A stretch of DNA of 64,000 nucleotides, from the NCBI GenBank assembly GCA_041748075.1, contig JBGTDX010000105.1:1-64000 (forward strand), in the 5' to 3' direction. Shown here in pieces: positions 25,960 to 35,072 of the stretch. Positions within the stretch are counted from its first letter, which is position 1, and the number at the start of each line of letters is the position of its first letter. Source of the stretch: JBGSYJ01 sp041748075. GTDB lineage: Bacteria > Acidobacteriota > Thermoanaerobaculia > Gp7-AA8. The notes beneath the pieces were generated by a model that saw nothing but the letters and a program-made list of their open reading frames with translations, was not told where the DNA came from and ran no database searches. A program made the position numbers and the translations under genes.

Positions 25960-26661
25960 ATGAGCCATACCGGTCCCATTCTCGAAGGCGTAGGCGACAC
26001 TGATTACGAGCGGTATTTGCGGGTTCCCGAGCTTCTGGAGCTGCAGAAGCCGGAGGACAAACTGGTCAATCCGGAGGAGCGGCTCTTTCAGAGCACCCAC
26101 CAGACGGCTGAGCTCTGGCTGCGGCAGATCGACTTCGAGATCCGGCGGGCGGGAGTCCACCTGGAGCGGGGAGAGGGGCATGCGGCGTCCGAACTGCTGC
26201 ACCGGGCTCGTTTGATTCTCGATCTGCTACGCGAACAGATCGTGATTCTCGAGACGATGGCGCCAGCGGACTACCACGGGATCCGGGTTTCGTCGCTCGG
26301 ACGGGGCAGCGGTCAGGAGTCGCCGGGCTTCAAGAAGTTGCTGGATGTCGGAACGCGGCTGTGGCCGGCCTTCGAAGCGCTGCTCTCGCACAGGGGAGTG
26401 ACGCTGATCGAGATTCAGCGCGATCCCAGGGGGCAATACGAACTTTATCGTGTGGTCGAGGCGATGATGGACTACGATTCCGCCTTCATGAAGTGGAGAT
26501 ACACACATCTCCGGCTTGCGATCCGGATCATCGGCTCGGATGTGAAGTCTCTGAAGGGGGTTCCGGTCACGCAGCTCGAGTTCGGTACGCGGGAATCGCA
26601 GTTTCCGCGGCTGTGGGAGACCATCAGCGAGCTCACCGGGGAGTTCAAACCGGAATATTGA
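25960..26661 (+). CDS. Tryptophan 2,3-dioxygenase family protein
   Basis: A heme dioxygenase of about 233 residues that would open tryptophan to N-formylkynurenine, the first step of the kynurenine pathway. Family segments are DYERYLRVPELLELQ near the start, QTAELWLRQIDFE, SLGRGSGQESPGFK, and WRYTHLRLAIRIIGSD, with a histidine at the heme-ligand position. It is shorter than most members (about 280), lacking residues around the C-terminal lid. ATG 25960 is chosen because the longer frame reads through the heptamer array. No other kynurenine genes are nearby. Confidence 0.82.
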   Translation: MSHTGPILEGVGDTDYERYLRVPELLELQKPEDKLVNPEERLFQSTHQTAELWLRQIDFEIRRAGVHLERGEGHAASELLHRARLILDLLREQIVILETMAPADYHGIRVSSLGRGSGQESPGFKKLLDVGTRLWPAFEALLSHRGVTLIEIQRDPRGQYELYRVVEAMMDYDSAFMKWRYTHLRLAIRIIGSDVKSLKGVPVTQLEFGTRESQFPRLWETISELTGEFKPEY

Positions 26662-26781
26662 CGGCGCGAGGCTACTTCTGAAATCCGGACGGGCAACGTC
26701 GGCCGCAGAGTCCGTTCAGATTATTGAATGCGATGGGGCGCGGCCGGCAGGGAGAAGTTTCGGAATTGTTTTTGGTTCGTC

Positions 26782-26810
26782 TTGACGCTGTAAAAACGCA
26801 TCTGTATATT
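26782..26810 (+). promoter_or_regulatory. Sigma-70-type promoter for the TPR-tonB-exbBD operon
   Basis: TTGACG (26782-26787) and TATATT (26805-26810) are separated by exactly 17 bases. It lies in the 224-base gap before the TPR gene, giving a 5' leader of about 85-90 bases. Nothing else is seen in that gap. Confidence 0.7.
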
Positions 26811-26903
26811 CGCGTGGCCATTCGGCTGACTCGGCCGCCAGATGGTATTCAAATCTCTGAAAATCCAAGTCTACGACGCTAACTTTTGGGAGCTGATACC
26901 CGC

Positions 26904-27704
26904 ATGAATAAGAAGTTGTGCCTGCTCATGGCACTGATCCTTTCGCTCGGTTCCATCTCGTGCAGCAAGATTCAGGCACGGATGGAAATCCGTGACGCGA
27001 ATGAGGCATATGCTCAGGAGCGGTACGACGCTGCGCTGACAGGTTACCAGGAAGCCCGCCGGATTGACGGAAGCTTCGCCGATCTGGACCGGTTGATCGG
27101 ATACTCCTACATCGGCCTGTACACTCCGGAAGATCGCTCGCCTCAGAATGAGAAGTACGCCGACGGCGCGATCCAGGAGTTGAAGGCTTATCTGGTCAAG
27201 AGGCCCGACGACACGATCGCCCGGGAGTCACTGATCAACCTCTTCCTGAATTCGAATCGCAACTCGCAGGCGATCGACTTTTTCCGGGAGGGGCTCCAGA
27301 AGAATCCGAAGGACCTCGATTCGGTTCGGTCGATCGCCCGTCTTTACGCACAGGAAGGGAATTTCGAAGAGGCCCTGAACTGGTACCGGCGCATCACGGA
27401 GCTCGATCCGGAGAATCCCGAAGCGCACTACACCTACGGCGTCGTATTGTATGAAAAGGTGTCGAAGAATCCTCCCCCCGACGTTGTTCTCACCCTCGAC
27501 TACATAGAGCAGGGGAAGGCGTCACTGATCAAGGCAAGTGAACTGAGGAAAGATTACTTCGAGGCCGCTGTATTTACGAATCTGTTGTTTCGGGAGCAGG
27601 CGAAACTGGAAGCCGACCCCGAGCGGCAGCAGGAACTGCTGGCTCAGGCCGATATTTACCGGAACCGGGCCATCGCGATCAACAACGCACGCAAGAAAAC
27701 CTAG
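26904..27704 (+). CDS. TPR-repeat probable lipoprotein, Ton operon
   Basis: About 266 residues. The N-terminus MNKKLCLLMALILSLGSISC looks like a lipoprotein signal, although the residue at -3 of the Cys is Ser, so the lipobox is not perfect. The body has at least four tetratricopeptide repeats (for example AQERYDAALTGYQEARRI and EEALNWYRRITELDPENPEA). An in-frame TTG at 26886 is possible, but the ATG gives the clean signal peptide. It is the first gene of the TonB/ExbB/ExbD operon and starts 21 bases from tonB, so it may assemble with or scaffold the Ton complex. Confidence 0.85.
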   Translation: MNKKLCLLMALILSLGSISCSKIQARMEIRDANEAYAQERYDAALTGYQEARRIDGSFADLDRLIGYSYIGLYTPEDRSPQNEKYADGAIQELKAYLVKRPDDTIARESLINLFLNSNRNSQAIDFFREGLQKNPKDLDSVRSIARLYAQEGNFEEALNWYRRITELDPENPEAHYTYGVVLYEKVSKNPPPDVVLTLDYIEQGKASLIKASELRKDYFEAAVFTNLLFREQAKLEADPERQQELLAQADIYRNRAIAINNARKKT

Positions 27705-27724
27705 CGGAGACAGGGTCGATAGCG

Positions 27725-28474
27725 ATGTTCGAAACCACAGTCATAGATTCGAAACGGCAGAAGTTCGGAATTCAAAAGTACCTCACGCTCCCGGTATCGA
27801 TCGGGTTGCACGTGGTGGTCATCGGAGCGTCTGTATTTGCGGCTGTCTGGAATGTGGACTTTCCGCAGAATTCGCCGGCCCAGGTGGCGCAGTATTCTCT
27901 CGCGGCAGCGCCTCCGCCGCCACCACCACCGCCACCACCGCCGCCGAAAGCCGCTACGTCTACACCCGAAGTGGTGACGCGCGTCGAGGTGCCGAAGAAC
28001 GTCGCCGAGATGGCGCCTTCGATGGTTCCTGACAAGATCCCGGTGGTTGCTTCCAATGCTGTCGAGGGCGGAGTCGAGGGTGGAGTCGAAGGCGGAGTCG
28101 AAGGCGGAGTTCTCGGAGGCGTGGTCGGTGGCGTAATCGGCGGCGTGATGACCGACAAAGCGCCACCTCCGCCGGTTCAGACCGCACCCCTTCGTGTCGG
28201 TGGTGACGTCAAGGCTCCGGTCGTGATCACTAGAGTGGAGCCCTCCTATCCCGAAGTCGCGCGCAAAGCACGCGTGGCCGGCATCGTGATCGTCGAAGCG
28301 ATTATCGATAAGAGTGGAAATGTCCGCGACGTCAAGATTCTCAAGGGTCTCCCCTTCGGGCTCGACACCGCAGCGGCCGATGCTGTCCGACGATGGAAGT
28401 TCCGGCCGGGTACGCTCAATGGCCAGCCGGTCGACGTGCTTTTCAACCTCACTGTGAATTTCAAACTGAACTAA
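27725..28474 (+). CDS. tonB: Energy transducer TonB
   Basis: A 249-residue TonB-family protein. It has an N-terminal membrane anchor (about 20-41), a run of 12 prolines (63-74) and a low-complexity array of EGGV/GGV units (113-141, encoded by 12-base repeats around 28062-28150). The C-terminal TonB domain spans about 160-249 (EPSYPEVARKARVAGIVIVEAIID and DAVRRWKFRPGTLNGQPVDV). It transmits proton-motive force to outer-membrane receptors; no TonB-dependent receptor is nearby. It lies directly before exbB. Confidence 0.93.
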   Translation: MFETTVIDSKRQKFGIQKYLTLPVSIGLHVVVIGASVFAAVWNVDFPQNSPAQVAQYSLAAAPPPPPPPPPPPPKAATSTPEVVTRVEVPKNVAEMAPSMVPDKIPVVASNAVEGGVEGGVEGGVEGGVLGGVVGGVIGGVMTDKAPPPPVQTAPLRVGGDVKAPVVITRVEPSYPEVARKARVAGIVIVEAIIDKSGNVRDVKILKGLPFGLDTAAADAVRRWKFRPGTLNGQPVDVLFNLTVNFKLN

Positions 28475-28518
28475 AAGAAGCCACCCTGGTGTGGTGCCGT
28501 GACTAAAGGAGGAGTTTC

Positions 28519-29205
28519 ATGGATCTGAGTCCTGCCGGAATCTGGCATGCAATGAGTCCCCTGGTGAAATTCATCAGCCTCGTGATGATCATTATGTCGG
28601 TCTACTCGATCTGGGTAATGATCGAGCGTTACATCCTGTTCAACAAGGCCAAGAAAGAGTCGGTCAAGCTAATCGGCGCTCTCTCGAACGTGCTCACGCG
28701 CAGTGCTTACCAGGAAGCGATCGACGTGACCAAGAAGTTCAAGCAGAGCCATCTGGCCAAGGTCATCGCCGCCGGACTGCTCGAGTTCGAAGCCTCCCGC
28801 AGGGACAAGCGGAACGTCGATCCTGAAGTCGCCGTCGAAGCAGCCCGCCAGGGCATGGACCGCACCGCGATGATCACCGTGGCCGAGTTCAAGGAGAACC
28901 TCGGGGTTCTTGCGACCGTAGGAGCTACGGCTCCGTTCGTCGGCCTTCTCGGAACGGTTCTCGGTATCATCAACGCGTTCGAAGGCATGGCCACCTCCGG
29001 TGGCGGTATCGCGTCCGTATCGGCAGGTATCGCCGAGGCGCTCGTTGCAACCGCGTTCGGTCTGATGGTCGCGATTCCCGCGGTCTGGGCCTACAACTAC
29101 TTCCAGAACCGAGTCGACCGGTTTACCGTCGAAATGTCGAACTCCGGCTCGGAGATGGGGATCTACTTCCTCAAGGAAGCAGAGTTCGGACAGGAAACCA
29201 AGTAG
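28519..29205 (+). CDS. exbB: ExbB/TolQ/MotA proton-channel family protein
   Basis: A 228-residue inner-membrane protein of the MotA/TolQ/ExbB family. It has one N-terminal membrane helix (about 15-37) and two later helices, with the conserved LATVGATAPFVGLLGTVLGIINAF and AEALVATAFGLMVAIPAVWAYNYF segments. It forms the proton channel with the two ExbD proteins and drives TonB. A good ribosome-binding site (AAAGGAGG) precedes the ATG. Confidence 0.95.
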   Translation: MDLSPAGIWHAMSPLVKFISLVMIIMSVYSIWVMIERYILFNKAKKESVKLIGALSNVLTRSAYQEAIDVTKKFKQSHLAKVIAAGLLEFEASRRDKRNVDPEVAVEAARQGMDRTAMITVAEFKENLGVLATVGATAPFVGLLGTVLGIINAFEGMATSGGGIASVSAGIAEALVATAFGLMVAIPAVWAYNYFQNRVDRFTVEMSNSGSEMGIYFLKEAEFGQETK

Positions 29206-29226
29206 TTCTCCGAGGGAAAGTCCATC

Positions 29227-29682
29227 ATGAGATTCAGCAACACTCACGGCAACTCATTGACCAAGCTCACTAAGGCTGGTCTCCACGCCGAGATCAACGT
29301 CACGCCTCTGGTGGACGTCTGCCTGGTCCTTCTCATCATCTTCATGGTCGTCACACCCATGATTCAGAAGGGTGTGGCCGTCAATCTGCCGGTGACCTCG
29401 CAGCCCGAGAAGACACCCGATACTGAGAAACAGCTTCAGATCTCCGTGAGGGATGACGGCTCGGTTTATCTCGGGCCGCTCGTGGTACGACAGGATCAGG
29501 TCGAATCGGAGCTCAAGGCGATTTACGAGAAGACCCCGGACCGCGAAATCGCCGTCAAAGGCGACAGGGCGGTCAAGTACGGACGAGTCGTAGAAGTGCT
29601 CAAGGCCTGTCGGGACGCCGGGTTTCAGAACGTTGGTCTGATTGCTCAGCCTGTGTCCCAGGCCGGCCAGCCGAGCATGTAA
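29227..29682 (+). CDS. exbD: ExbD/TolR biopolymer transport protein, first copy
   Basis: A 151-residue ExbD. The single helix (about 25-50) contains the proton-carrying aspartate in NVTPLVDVCLVLLIIFMVV. The periplasmic domain follows (VRDDGSVYLG, EIAVKGDRAVKYGRVVEVLK). It pairs with the downstream second ExbD; two ExbD paralogues after one ExbB is common in this kind of operon. Confidence 0.93.
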   Translation: MRFSNTHGNSLTKLTKAGLHAEINVTPLVDVCLVLLIIFMVVTPMIQKGVAVNLPVTSQPEKTPDTEKQLQISVRDDGSVYLGPLVVRQDQVESELKAIYEKTPDREIAVKGDRAVKYGRVVEVLKACRDAGFQNVGLIAQPVSQAGQPSM

Positions 29683-29725
29683 TTCGCGCGTAGTCGTCAG
29701 CAATAGATCGGAAGGAACCACGGCC

Positions 29726-30142
29726 ATGGCCATGCAGATGGGTAGTTCAGGAGGTTTGCAGTCCAATATCAACGTTGCACCTCTGGTCGACGTTGTTCTG
29801 GTGCTGCTGATTATTTTCATGGTCCTCACGCCGGTGGTCCAGATGGGCTATCTTGTTCGGGTCCCGCCGAAGGCTCCACCCGGTCTGCCGACTGATGTCA
29901 TGTCCGATCAGATCATTCTGCGGTACATGCCGAACAACCGGATTCTCATCAACAAGGAAGATGTCAGGGCCGAGCAGTTTCCAGCGAGATTGCAGGACAT
30001 TCTCAAAGGCAACACGAGCAAGATGATCTTCTTTGCAGGCGATCCCGAGGTGAACTACGAGGACACCATGCGATTCCTCGATCTGGCGCGCTCGAGCGGA
30101 GCTCACAATATCGGAATCATCGTCGAAGAAGTTCCGAAATAA
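29726..30142 (+). CDS. ExbD/TolR biopolymer transport protein, second copy
   Basis: A 138-residue ExbD paralogue. ATG 29726 follows GGAAGG by about 10 bases. Its helix has NVAPLVDVVLVLLIIFMVL with the conserved aspartate, and the periplasmic domain contains ILINKEDVRAEQFPARL and FAGDPEVNYEDTMRFLDLAR. It is the last gene of the operon; an intrinsic terminator follows at 30164. Confidence 0.92.
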   Translation: MAMQMGSSGGLQSNINVAPLVDVVLVLLIIFMVLTPVVQMGYLVRVPPKAPPGLPTDVMSDQIILRYMPNNRILINKEDVRAEQFPARLQDILKGNTSKMIFFAGDPEVNYEDTMRFLDLARSSGAHNIGIIVEEVPK

Positions 30143-30163
30143 CAGGCTTTCAGGGATTCGCAC

Positions 30164-30195
30164 GAAAGCACGGCGTTCGCCGTGCTTTCTTTTTT
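30164..30195 (+). terminator. Intrinsic terminator of the Ton operon
   Basis: A perfect inverted repeat, GAAAGCACGGC / GCCGTGCTTTC with a 4-base GTTC loop, followed by six T (30190-30195). It ends the exbD transcript; the CPBP gene starts 15 bases later at a TTG. Confidence 0.92.
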
Positions 30196-30209
30196 GAATC
30201 ACATCGCGA

Positions 30210-31061
30210 TTGAGACACTTCCTCGAAACAGCCTTCGCACCCGGGTTGCTTTTCGGGATCTTTTATCTGGGGATCTTCATCGTCGCGGTGCTTCTGGTTC
30301 CCGAACCATCCCAGGCCGCGTTTCATCTCGCCGGACTCGGTGCGGCCGTAGTGGCAAGCAGGCTGGCAATCCAAATTGCCGACCGCGGCACCTGGAAACT
30401 GGGCTTCGGCGGAGGCCTGCGCCGGGCCACGCGGGAGCTGACGTTCGGAGTTGCCCTCGCATCGGCATTGATTCTCCTGAGTCACGGCCTGATTCTGCTG
30501 ACGACCGGGCTGCGCCATGGAATCGGCGGCGGTATCGATTGGGGAGAGATTCTCATACTCTTCATTCCCGCCGCGATCCATGAGGAAGTCCTCTTTCGAG
30601 GATATGCCTTTCAGAAACTCGTCTCCTGGAATCGGTGGGGCGGCGTGGCGGTGGGTTCACTGGTATTCGGGCTGCTGCACCTGAGCAATGATGGACTTAC
30701 GACGCTTTCGATCCTCAACCTCTTCATGGCCGGGGTGCTGCTCTCGCTGGCCTATCTCGTGTTTGAGCGTCTCTGGCTTCCGATCGGTTTGCACATCTGG
30801 TGGAACGTACTTTCGGGTCCGCTCCTGGGCCACGAGGTCAGCGGCCTGGAACTGGACTCCAGCCTGCTGAGCACGTACGATCCAGGTCCGGTCCTTCTCA
30901 CAGGCGGCCCGTTCGGTATCGAGGGGAGCCTTTGGACGCTGCTGGTGGAAGCGATTGGAATCCTTTTCCTGTTGTGGCTCATGCATCGTCGGGAGTCCGG
31001 GCGAAGTCTCGTCACTCCGGTGGAAGCCGGAAGTCCGGAGCCTCCGCTTCGAGCTCCCTGA
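30210..31061 (+). CDS. CPBP family intramembrane glutamic endopeptidase
   Basis: A 283-residue membrane protein starting at TTG 30210. It has about seven hydrophobic segments and carries the CPBP (CAAX/Abi) signature: HEEVLFRGYAF with the catalytic glutamates near residues 130-140, FGLLHLSND, and LWLPIGLHIWWN. These proteases cut prenylated or short membrane substrates; the target here is unknown. The thiolase follows 19 bases later. Confidence 0.88.
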   Translation: MRHFLETAFAPGLLFGIFYLGIFIVAVLLVPEPSQAAFHLAGLGAAVVASRLAIQIADRGTWKLGFGGGLRRATRELTFGVALASALILLSHGLILLTTGLRHGIGGGIDWGEILILFIPAAIHEEVLFRGYAFQKLVSWNRWGGVAVGSLVFGLLHLSNDGLTTLSILNLFMAGVLLSLAYLVFERLWLPIGLHIWWNVLSGPLLGHEVSGLELDSSLLSTYDPGPVLLTGGPFGIEGSLWTLLVEAIGILFLLWLMHRRESGRSLVTPVEAGSPEPPLRAP

Positions 31062-31080
31062 CTTACTTGATGGAGAGCGA

Positions 31081-32265
31081 ATGAAAGACTTATGGATCGT
31101 AGATGGCGCACGGACGCCGATGGCTGAGTACAACGGCCAATTTGCCGATGTCAGCGCCCTGGAGCTCGGAGCAATTGCCGCGAAAGAAGCCATGAGCCGC
31201 AGTGGGTTCGAGCCAGGCGAGATTGATCACGTCATCGTGGGCAACGCGCTGCAGACTTCCGGCGACGCGATTTATGGCGCGCGTCACGTCGGCCTCAAAG
31301 CCGGTGTGCCGGTCTCAGTCCCCGCCCTGACGGTGAACAGACTGTGCGGGTCGGGTATCCAGTCGATCATCAGCGGAGCGGAACAGATTCTTCTCGGCGA
31401 ATCCGAAACCGTGCTGGCGGGTGGCATGGAGAATATGTCGCAGGCACCGCACGTGATTCGCGGGGCGCGCAAAGGGTTCAAGCTCGGGCAGGGAGCGATC
31501 GAAGACTCACTCATGGTTGCTTTGCTCGACACCTGGTGCGGGCTCTATATGGCGCAGACCTCGGACAACCTCGCCAGGAAGTATGACATCTCGCGGGAAG
31601 CGCAAGACGAGTTCGCCCTCAGAAGCCAGCAGAAGGCCTCTGCAGCGGCTGAGAAGGGCATCTTCCGTGAAGAGATCGTCCCGGTGGAAGCCGGCCGTAA
31701 GAAGACTCTGATCGACTCGGATGACCATCTGAGAGCCGATACGACGATGGAAGGCCTCGCGCAGCTCAGGCCGGCATTTGCGAAAGACGGATTCGTCACT
31801 GCGGGCAATGCCAGCGGGATCGTGGACGGAGCGGCGATGGTAGTCGTCACCACCGAAGAACAGGCCTCGAAGGGGAACAGGAAGCCCCTTGGCCGGATCG
31901 TTTCGTGGGGCGTTACTGGTTGCGATCCCGACGTGATGGGCATCGGGCCGGTTCCCGCGACGAAGATCGCTCTGAAGAAGGCCGGCCTCGAGCTCGACCA
32001 ACTCGACCTGATCGAGATCAATGAAGCGTTTGCTGGTCAGATCCTCGCAGTGGCGAAGGAACTGGGCATCGACCAGGACAAGCTCAACGTCAACGGCGGT
32101 GCGATCGCACTCGGCCATCCGCTGGCAGCCAGCGGTACCAGGCTCGTCCTGACGCTGCTCTATGAGCTGCGCCGGCGCAACAAGCGCTACGGCCTCGCTT
32201 CGGCATGCATCGGCGGCGGTCAGGGAATCGCCATGATCGTTGAAAACAGCAATGCACGGGTATGA
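31081..32265 (+). CDS. Acetyl-CoA acetyltransferase (thiolase)
   Basis: A 394-residue thiolase. The acyl-accepting cysteine C89 is in VNRLCGSGIQS, the catalytic His in GGAIALGHPLAASG, and the second cysteine in SACIGGGQGIAM. It interconverts acetoacetyl-CoA and two acetyl-CoA, or acts at the end of beta-oxidation. The frame is open from 30955, inside the CPBP gene, but ATG 31081 (GGAGAG upstream) gives the normal length. It may supply the 3-oxoacyl-CoA step for the dehydrogenase and hydratase at 13.7-15.5 kb. Confidence 0.93.
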   Translation: MKDLWIVDGARTPMAEYNGQFADVSALELGAIAAKEAMSRSGFEPGEIDHVIVGNALQTSGDAIYGARHVGLKAGVPVSVPALTVNRLCGSGIQSIISGAEQILLGESETVLAGGMENMSQAPHVIRGARKGFKLGQGAIEDSLMVALLDTWCGLYMAQTSDNLARKYDISREAQDEFALRSQQKASAAAEKGIFREEIVPVEAGRKKTLIDSDDHLRADTTMEGLAQLRPAFAKDGFVTAGNASGIVDGAAMVVVTTEEQASKGNRKPLGRIVSWGVTGCDPDVMGIGPVPATKIALKKAGLELDQLDLIEINEAFAGQILAVAKELGIDQDKLNVNGGAIALGHPLAASGTRLVLTLLYELRRRNKRYGLASACIGGGQGIAMIVENSNARV

Positions 32266-32379
32266 AAGATGAATGTATCGCAACAGATGCGGTTTCAAGA
32301 CGAACCAGGCGATCGGAGAGTTCTGATGCTTTGTCCCTCCCGCCCCGATCTCACCCCAGTCCTCCCGGAGAATGATCCC

Positions 32380-33213
32380 ATGTCACAGGTGAACCCCTCG
32401 CAGTTCCGTAGCCCACTCATGATGCTCCTGCTCACGCTCACGCTGGCCATCTATTCGACGAGTACCTTTGCAGACTCCCCAAAAGTTCGGTCCGATCGGA
32501 GCGGTTCCGCGGCAGTGACGGCCGGACAGGGAGATGTCGAGCCCACCGCCGAAACGAATCGACGGCGGCCCGCGCGGCCGAACCGTGACACCTCAGCCAT
32601 GCTGACCGGCCGCGTGTTGGAAGAAGGAAGCAATGCTGCGGTGTTCGGCGCCGTTATCACCGTACAGGGGATGACATTCACCGCAGATTCGCAGGGGGTC
32701 TTCAACATCACAGGGCTGGCAGCTGGCGCAACAACGGTTCGCATCGAAAGGTGGGGCTTCGAAGCCACGACGCGGACACTCACCCTCGTGGCGGGCTCGA
32801 ACGCTCTCGGCGATGTGAGCCTGGTGCCGAGACCAGTCGTGACTTTGACCGAAACAGACGGAACGACGCATCGCCTCGATTTCGACAGCGTCGAGTTCGC
32901 ATCCGCGGCGCCTTTGAGCAACTACATCCCGCTTTCACCTGCAGAATTCTGCCGCCTCGACGGTACGGTGGTCGAGTACGACAAGGCTCAGATCGCAACG
33001 CTCGCCGGGCCTGGCGTCGAGGCATCCGGAGCATGCTGCCCACCGAATAATCCGGGACTCCAGATTACCCTGACACTCAAGTCTGGGGAAAGCTTTCCCG
33101 CGATTCTGCGGACGTGCGAGTTCTACAAGCTCGACTTCATCGGTAGAAGCCGTGATACCGGGCAGTGGGTCTATCGCGACTTCACGAAAATCGCGCAGAT
33201 CCAGTTCCCGTAG
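32380..33213 (+). CDS. Exported protein with carboxypeptidase-regulatory-like domain
   Basis: About 277 residues with ATG 32380 (GGAG 9 bases upstream). Signal peptide SPLMMLLLTLTLAIYSTSTFA. Residues about 75-150 look like a carboxypeptidase-regulatory beta-sandwich (GAVITVQGMTFTADSQGVF, then GATTVRIERWGFEA). The C-terminal part with several cysteines (EASGACCPPNNPG, LRTCEFYKLDF) is not recognised. An earlier ATG at 32269 is possible, but it would hide the signal peptide. Function unknown. Confidence 0.75.
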   Translation: MSQVNPSQFRSPLMMLLLTLTLAIYSTSTFADSPKVRSDRSGSAAVTAGQGDVEPTAETNRRRPARPNRDTSAMLTGRVLEEGSNAAVFGAVITVQGMTFTADSQGVFNITGLAAGATTVRIERWGFEATTRTLTLVAGSNALGDVSLVPRPVVTLTETDGTTHRLDFDSVEFASAAPLSNYIPLSPAEFCRLDGTVVEYDKAQIATLAGPGVEASGACCPPNNPGLQITLTLKSGESFPAILRTCEFYKLDFIGRSRDTGQWVYRDFTKIAQIQFP

Positions 33214-33248
33214 GGTTGAGAGGATGCGGTCACGCATTCGAACGAGCG

Positions 33249-34424
33249 TCACGTCACCTCGTCGCCGACCACATCCTCGACATACAGCATCTTGATCGCG
33301 ACCATCACGGCGACGAGCAGCGGTTCGCCGATCACCAGCCCGAGGAATCCGAATACGATCCCGAGGGCAGCGACAGCGACGACCGTCAACGCCGGAGGAA
33401 TATCCACGCGATTCTGAAGAAGCAGAGGCGAAAGGACATTGCCCTCGAGCTGATTGACCAGAAGAAAGAGGAGAATGACGTAGAGACCTTGTTGTGGCGA
33501 CTCCGCGAAGGCCAGGCCGATGGCTGGAATCGCCGCGATGATGGGACCGAAAAAAGGGATGAACTCGAGCAGTCCCGCAAGTACGCCGAGAGCGACGGCA
33601 GACTTCACTCCAATGAGCATCAGCCCGCCTGTGACTATAGCTCCCACAACGACCATGGCGATCAATCGCGCGATCAGCCATCTTTGAAGAGCCGTGCCCA
33701 TTTCCGTGAGCACCTCATCTGCACGGGGTCGTACGCGGTGTGGGAAGAGGTGCATGAGCCCTCGCTTGTAGAGTCCGGGATCCGCTGCGATGTAGATCGC
33801 GATGAAGATCATCAGGACGAGCGCTCCGATGGCTGCAACAGTGCCGGACACGAAGGGAAACAGAAATCCGAGAATGCCTCCTATCTGGCGGGAGAGCTGC
33901 TGGCGCAGACTGCCGGCAACTCTGGCGGTTTTCTGTTCCGGGTCAGACTGCGGCGCGGTCGTTGCCTGTTCGCCGGCCGAAGCAGGGGAGGTCTGAGCAT
34001 TCTGTGATTCTGCGCCGGGCTCGCTCTGCTGGATCATACCTGCGATCCCGTTGCCGTTCTCTGTGAACCATCCTTCGATCCGGTCCAGGGCGGCTGGTAG
34101 CTGTTCTTTCAGGTCGCGCGTCTGGTCCCTCAGGGTCGGGGCGAGCGCCGCTCCCATCCCCACAAGCGCACCCAGAAGAATCAGGATGATGAGAACCGCG
34201 GCAATCCCACGCTTCATCGGTATGCGCCGCACCACTAGGTCCACGCCGGCCGACAGGGCGAGGCCGAAGATGATTCCGAGTGCGGTTGTGATCAGGAGCG
34301 ACTTGGTGATCCAGAGAAATTTGAGGGCCAGATAAAAGCCGAACGCGAGCGCTACGACGCGCAGAACGTCTGCGCTGTCCCATCGTTTCTGGGAGGCGGC
34401 TGGCGCCGGAGCGGAGGAGCTCAT
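33249..34424 (-). CDS. AI-2E family transporter (TqsA/PerM-like)
   Basis: A 391-residue membrane protein with about eight helices: two near the N-terminus, a soluble insert (about 105-190, Ala/Gln-rich) and a C-terminal block ending with the FIPFFGPIIAAIPA motif typical of the UPF0118/AI-2E family. Members move small molecules, sometimes autoinducer-2 or protons; the substrate is unknown here. It is convergent with the exported protein gene and 33 bases downstream of the lipoprotein gene. Confidence 0.88.
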   Translation of the reverse strand: MSSSAPAPAASQKRWDSADVLRVVALAFGFYLALKFLWITKSLLITTALGIIFGLALSAGVDLVVRRIPMKRGIAAVLIILILLGALVGMGAALAPTLRDQTRDLKEQLPAALDRIEGWFTENGNGIAGMIQQSEPGAESQNAQTSPASAGEQATTAPQSDPEQKTARVAGSLRQQLSRQIGGILGFLFPFVSGTVAAIGALVLMIFIAIYIAADPGLYKRGLMHLFPHRVRPRADEVLTEMGTALQRWLIARLIAMVVVGAIVTGGLMLIGVKSAVALGVLAGLLEFIPFFGPIIAAIPAIGLAFAESPQQGLYVILLFLLVNQLEGNVLSPLLLQNRVDIPPALTVVAVAALGIVFGFLGLVIGEPLLVAVMVAIKMLYVEDVVGDEVT

Positions 34425-34457
34425 GCGTTCAGAAAAGCAAAGGCAGTGCCGCGAGTG

Positions 34458-35024
34458 TTACTCCACATAACGGAGGCTTCCCAATAGGTGCTCGAGATGG
34501 TCCTCTCCGAGGTACGTCCAGACGTTGTAGAGGCAGCGTTCACCTGCGACGGTGAGATACGCGAGGTGTCCAGGGCCTGTTCCCCCCTGACGAGAGAGAG
34601 CGGCGTGGCTTCCGTCAGCCCACTCCATCAGCTCCGCGCCCGCTGCATCACTTCCAGCATCGGCCTCGAGGCCAGTTCCTGCGATTCCGAACGCGCCACG
34701 TCCGCAGCTTTCGCAGAACTCCCCGTTCGCGAACGCGCCTGGGGCATTCGGGTTGTCGTAGGCCACAGCCCATCCGCCCGAGAAGTTCGCAGGACGGGGC
34801 GTCGCTCCTTCGCCGGCGTCGAGAGACGAGAAGGCGAGCGGTGAACAGGTGCCTCGGTTTGCGGCCTTCGCCCACTCCTGAAGAGTGACGTTGCGTACTT
34901 CTCCCCGGGTTATCGAGCTTCCGCTCCAGGGGGACTGCGGAGTGCGCGGGCCCTGGGACGGCGGACTGGAGCTCGCGCAAGCTGAAAGCCACACGAAGCT
35001 CAGGACCAGGGCAACGATTCTCAT
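34458..35024 (-). CDS. Hypothetical lipoprotein
   Basis: A 188-residue protein with a good lipobox, LSAC (C16), in MRIVALVLSFVWLSACASS. The mature part is unrecognised, with paired cysteines (FCESCGRGAFG, ERCLYNVWTY) that could form disulfides. It is likely an outer-membrane lipoprotein matured by the Lnt encoded at 7018. It lies directly downstream of the radical SAM pseudogene remnant. Confidence 0.7.
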   Translation of the reverse strand: MRIVALVLSFVWLSACASSSPPSQGPRTPQSPWSGSSITRGEVRNVTLQEWAKAANRGTCSPLAFSSLDAGEGATPRPANFSGGWAVAYDNPNAPGAFANGEFCESCGRGAFGIAGTGLEADAGSDAAGAELMEWADGSHAALSRQGGTGPGHLAYLTVAGERCLYNVWTYLGEDHLEHLLGSLRYVE

Positions 35025-35072
35025 GGAGCTCTCCCTGCGCAGAAGGTAATGCGGATTGTAATCGCACCCTCG

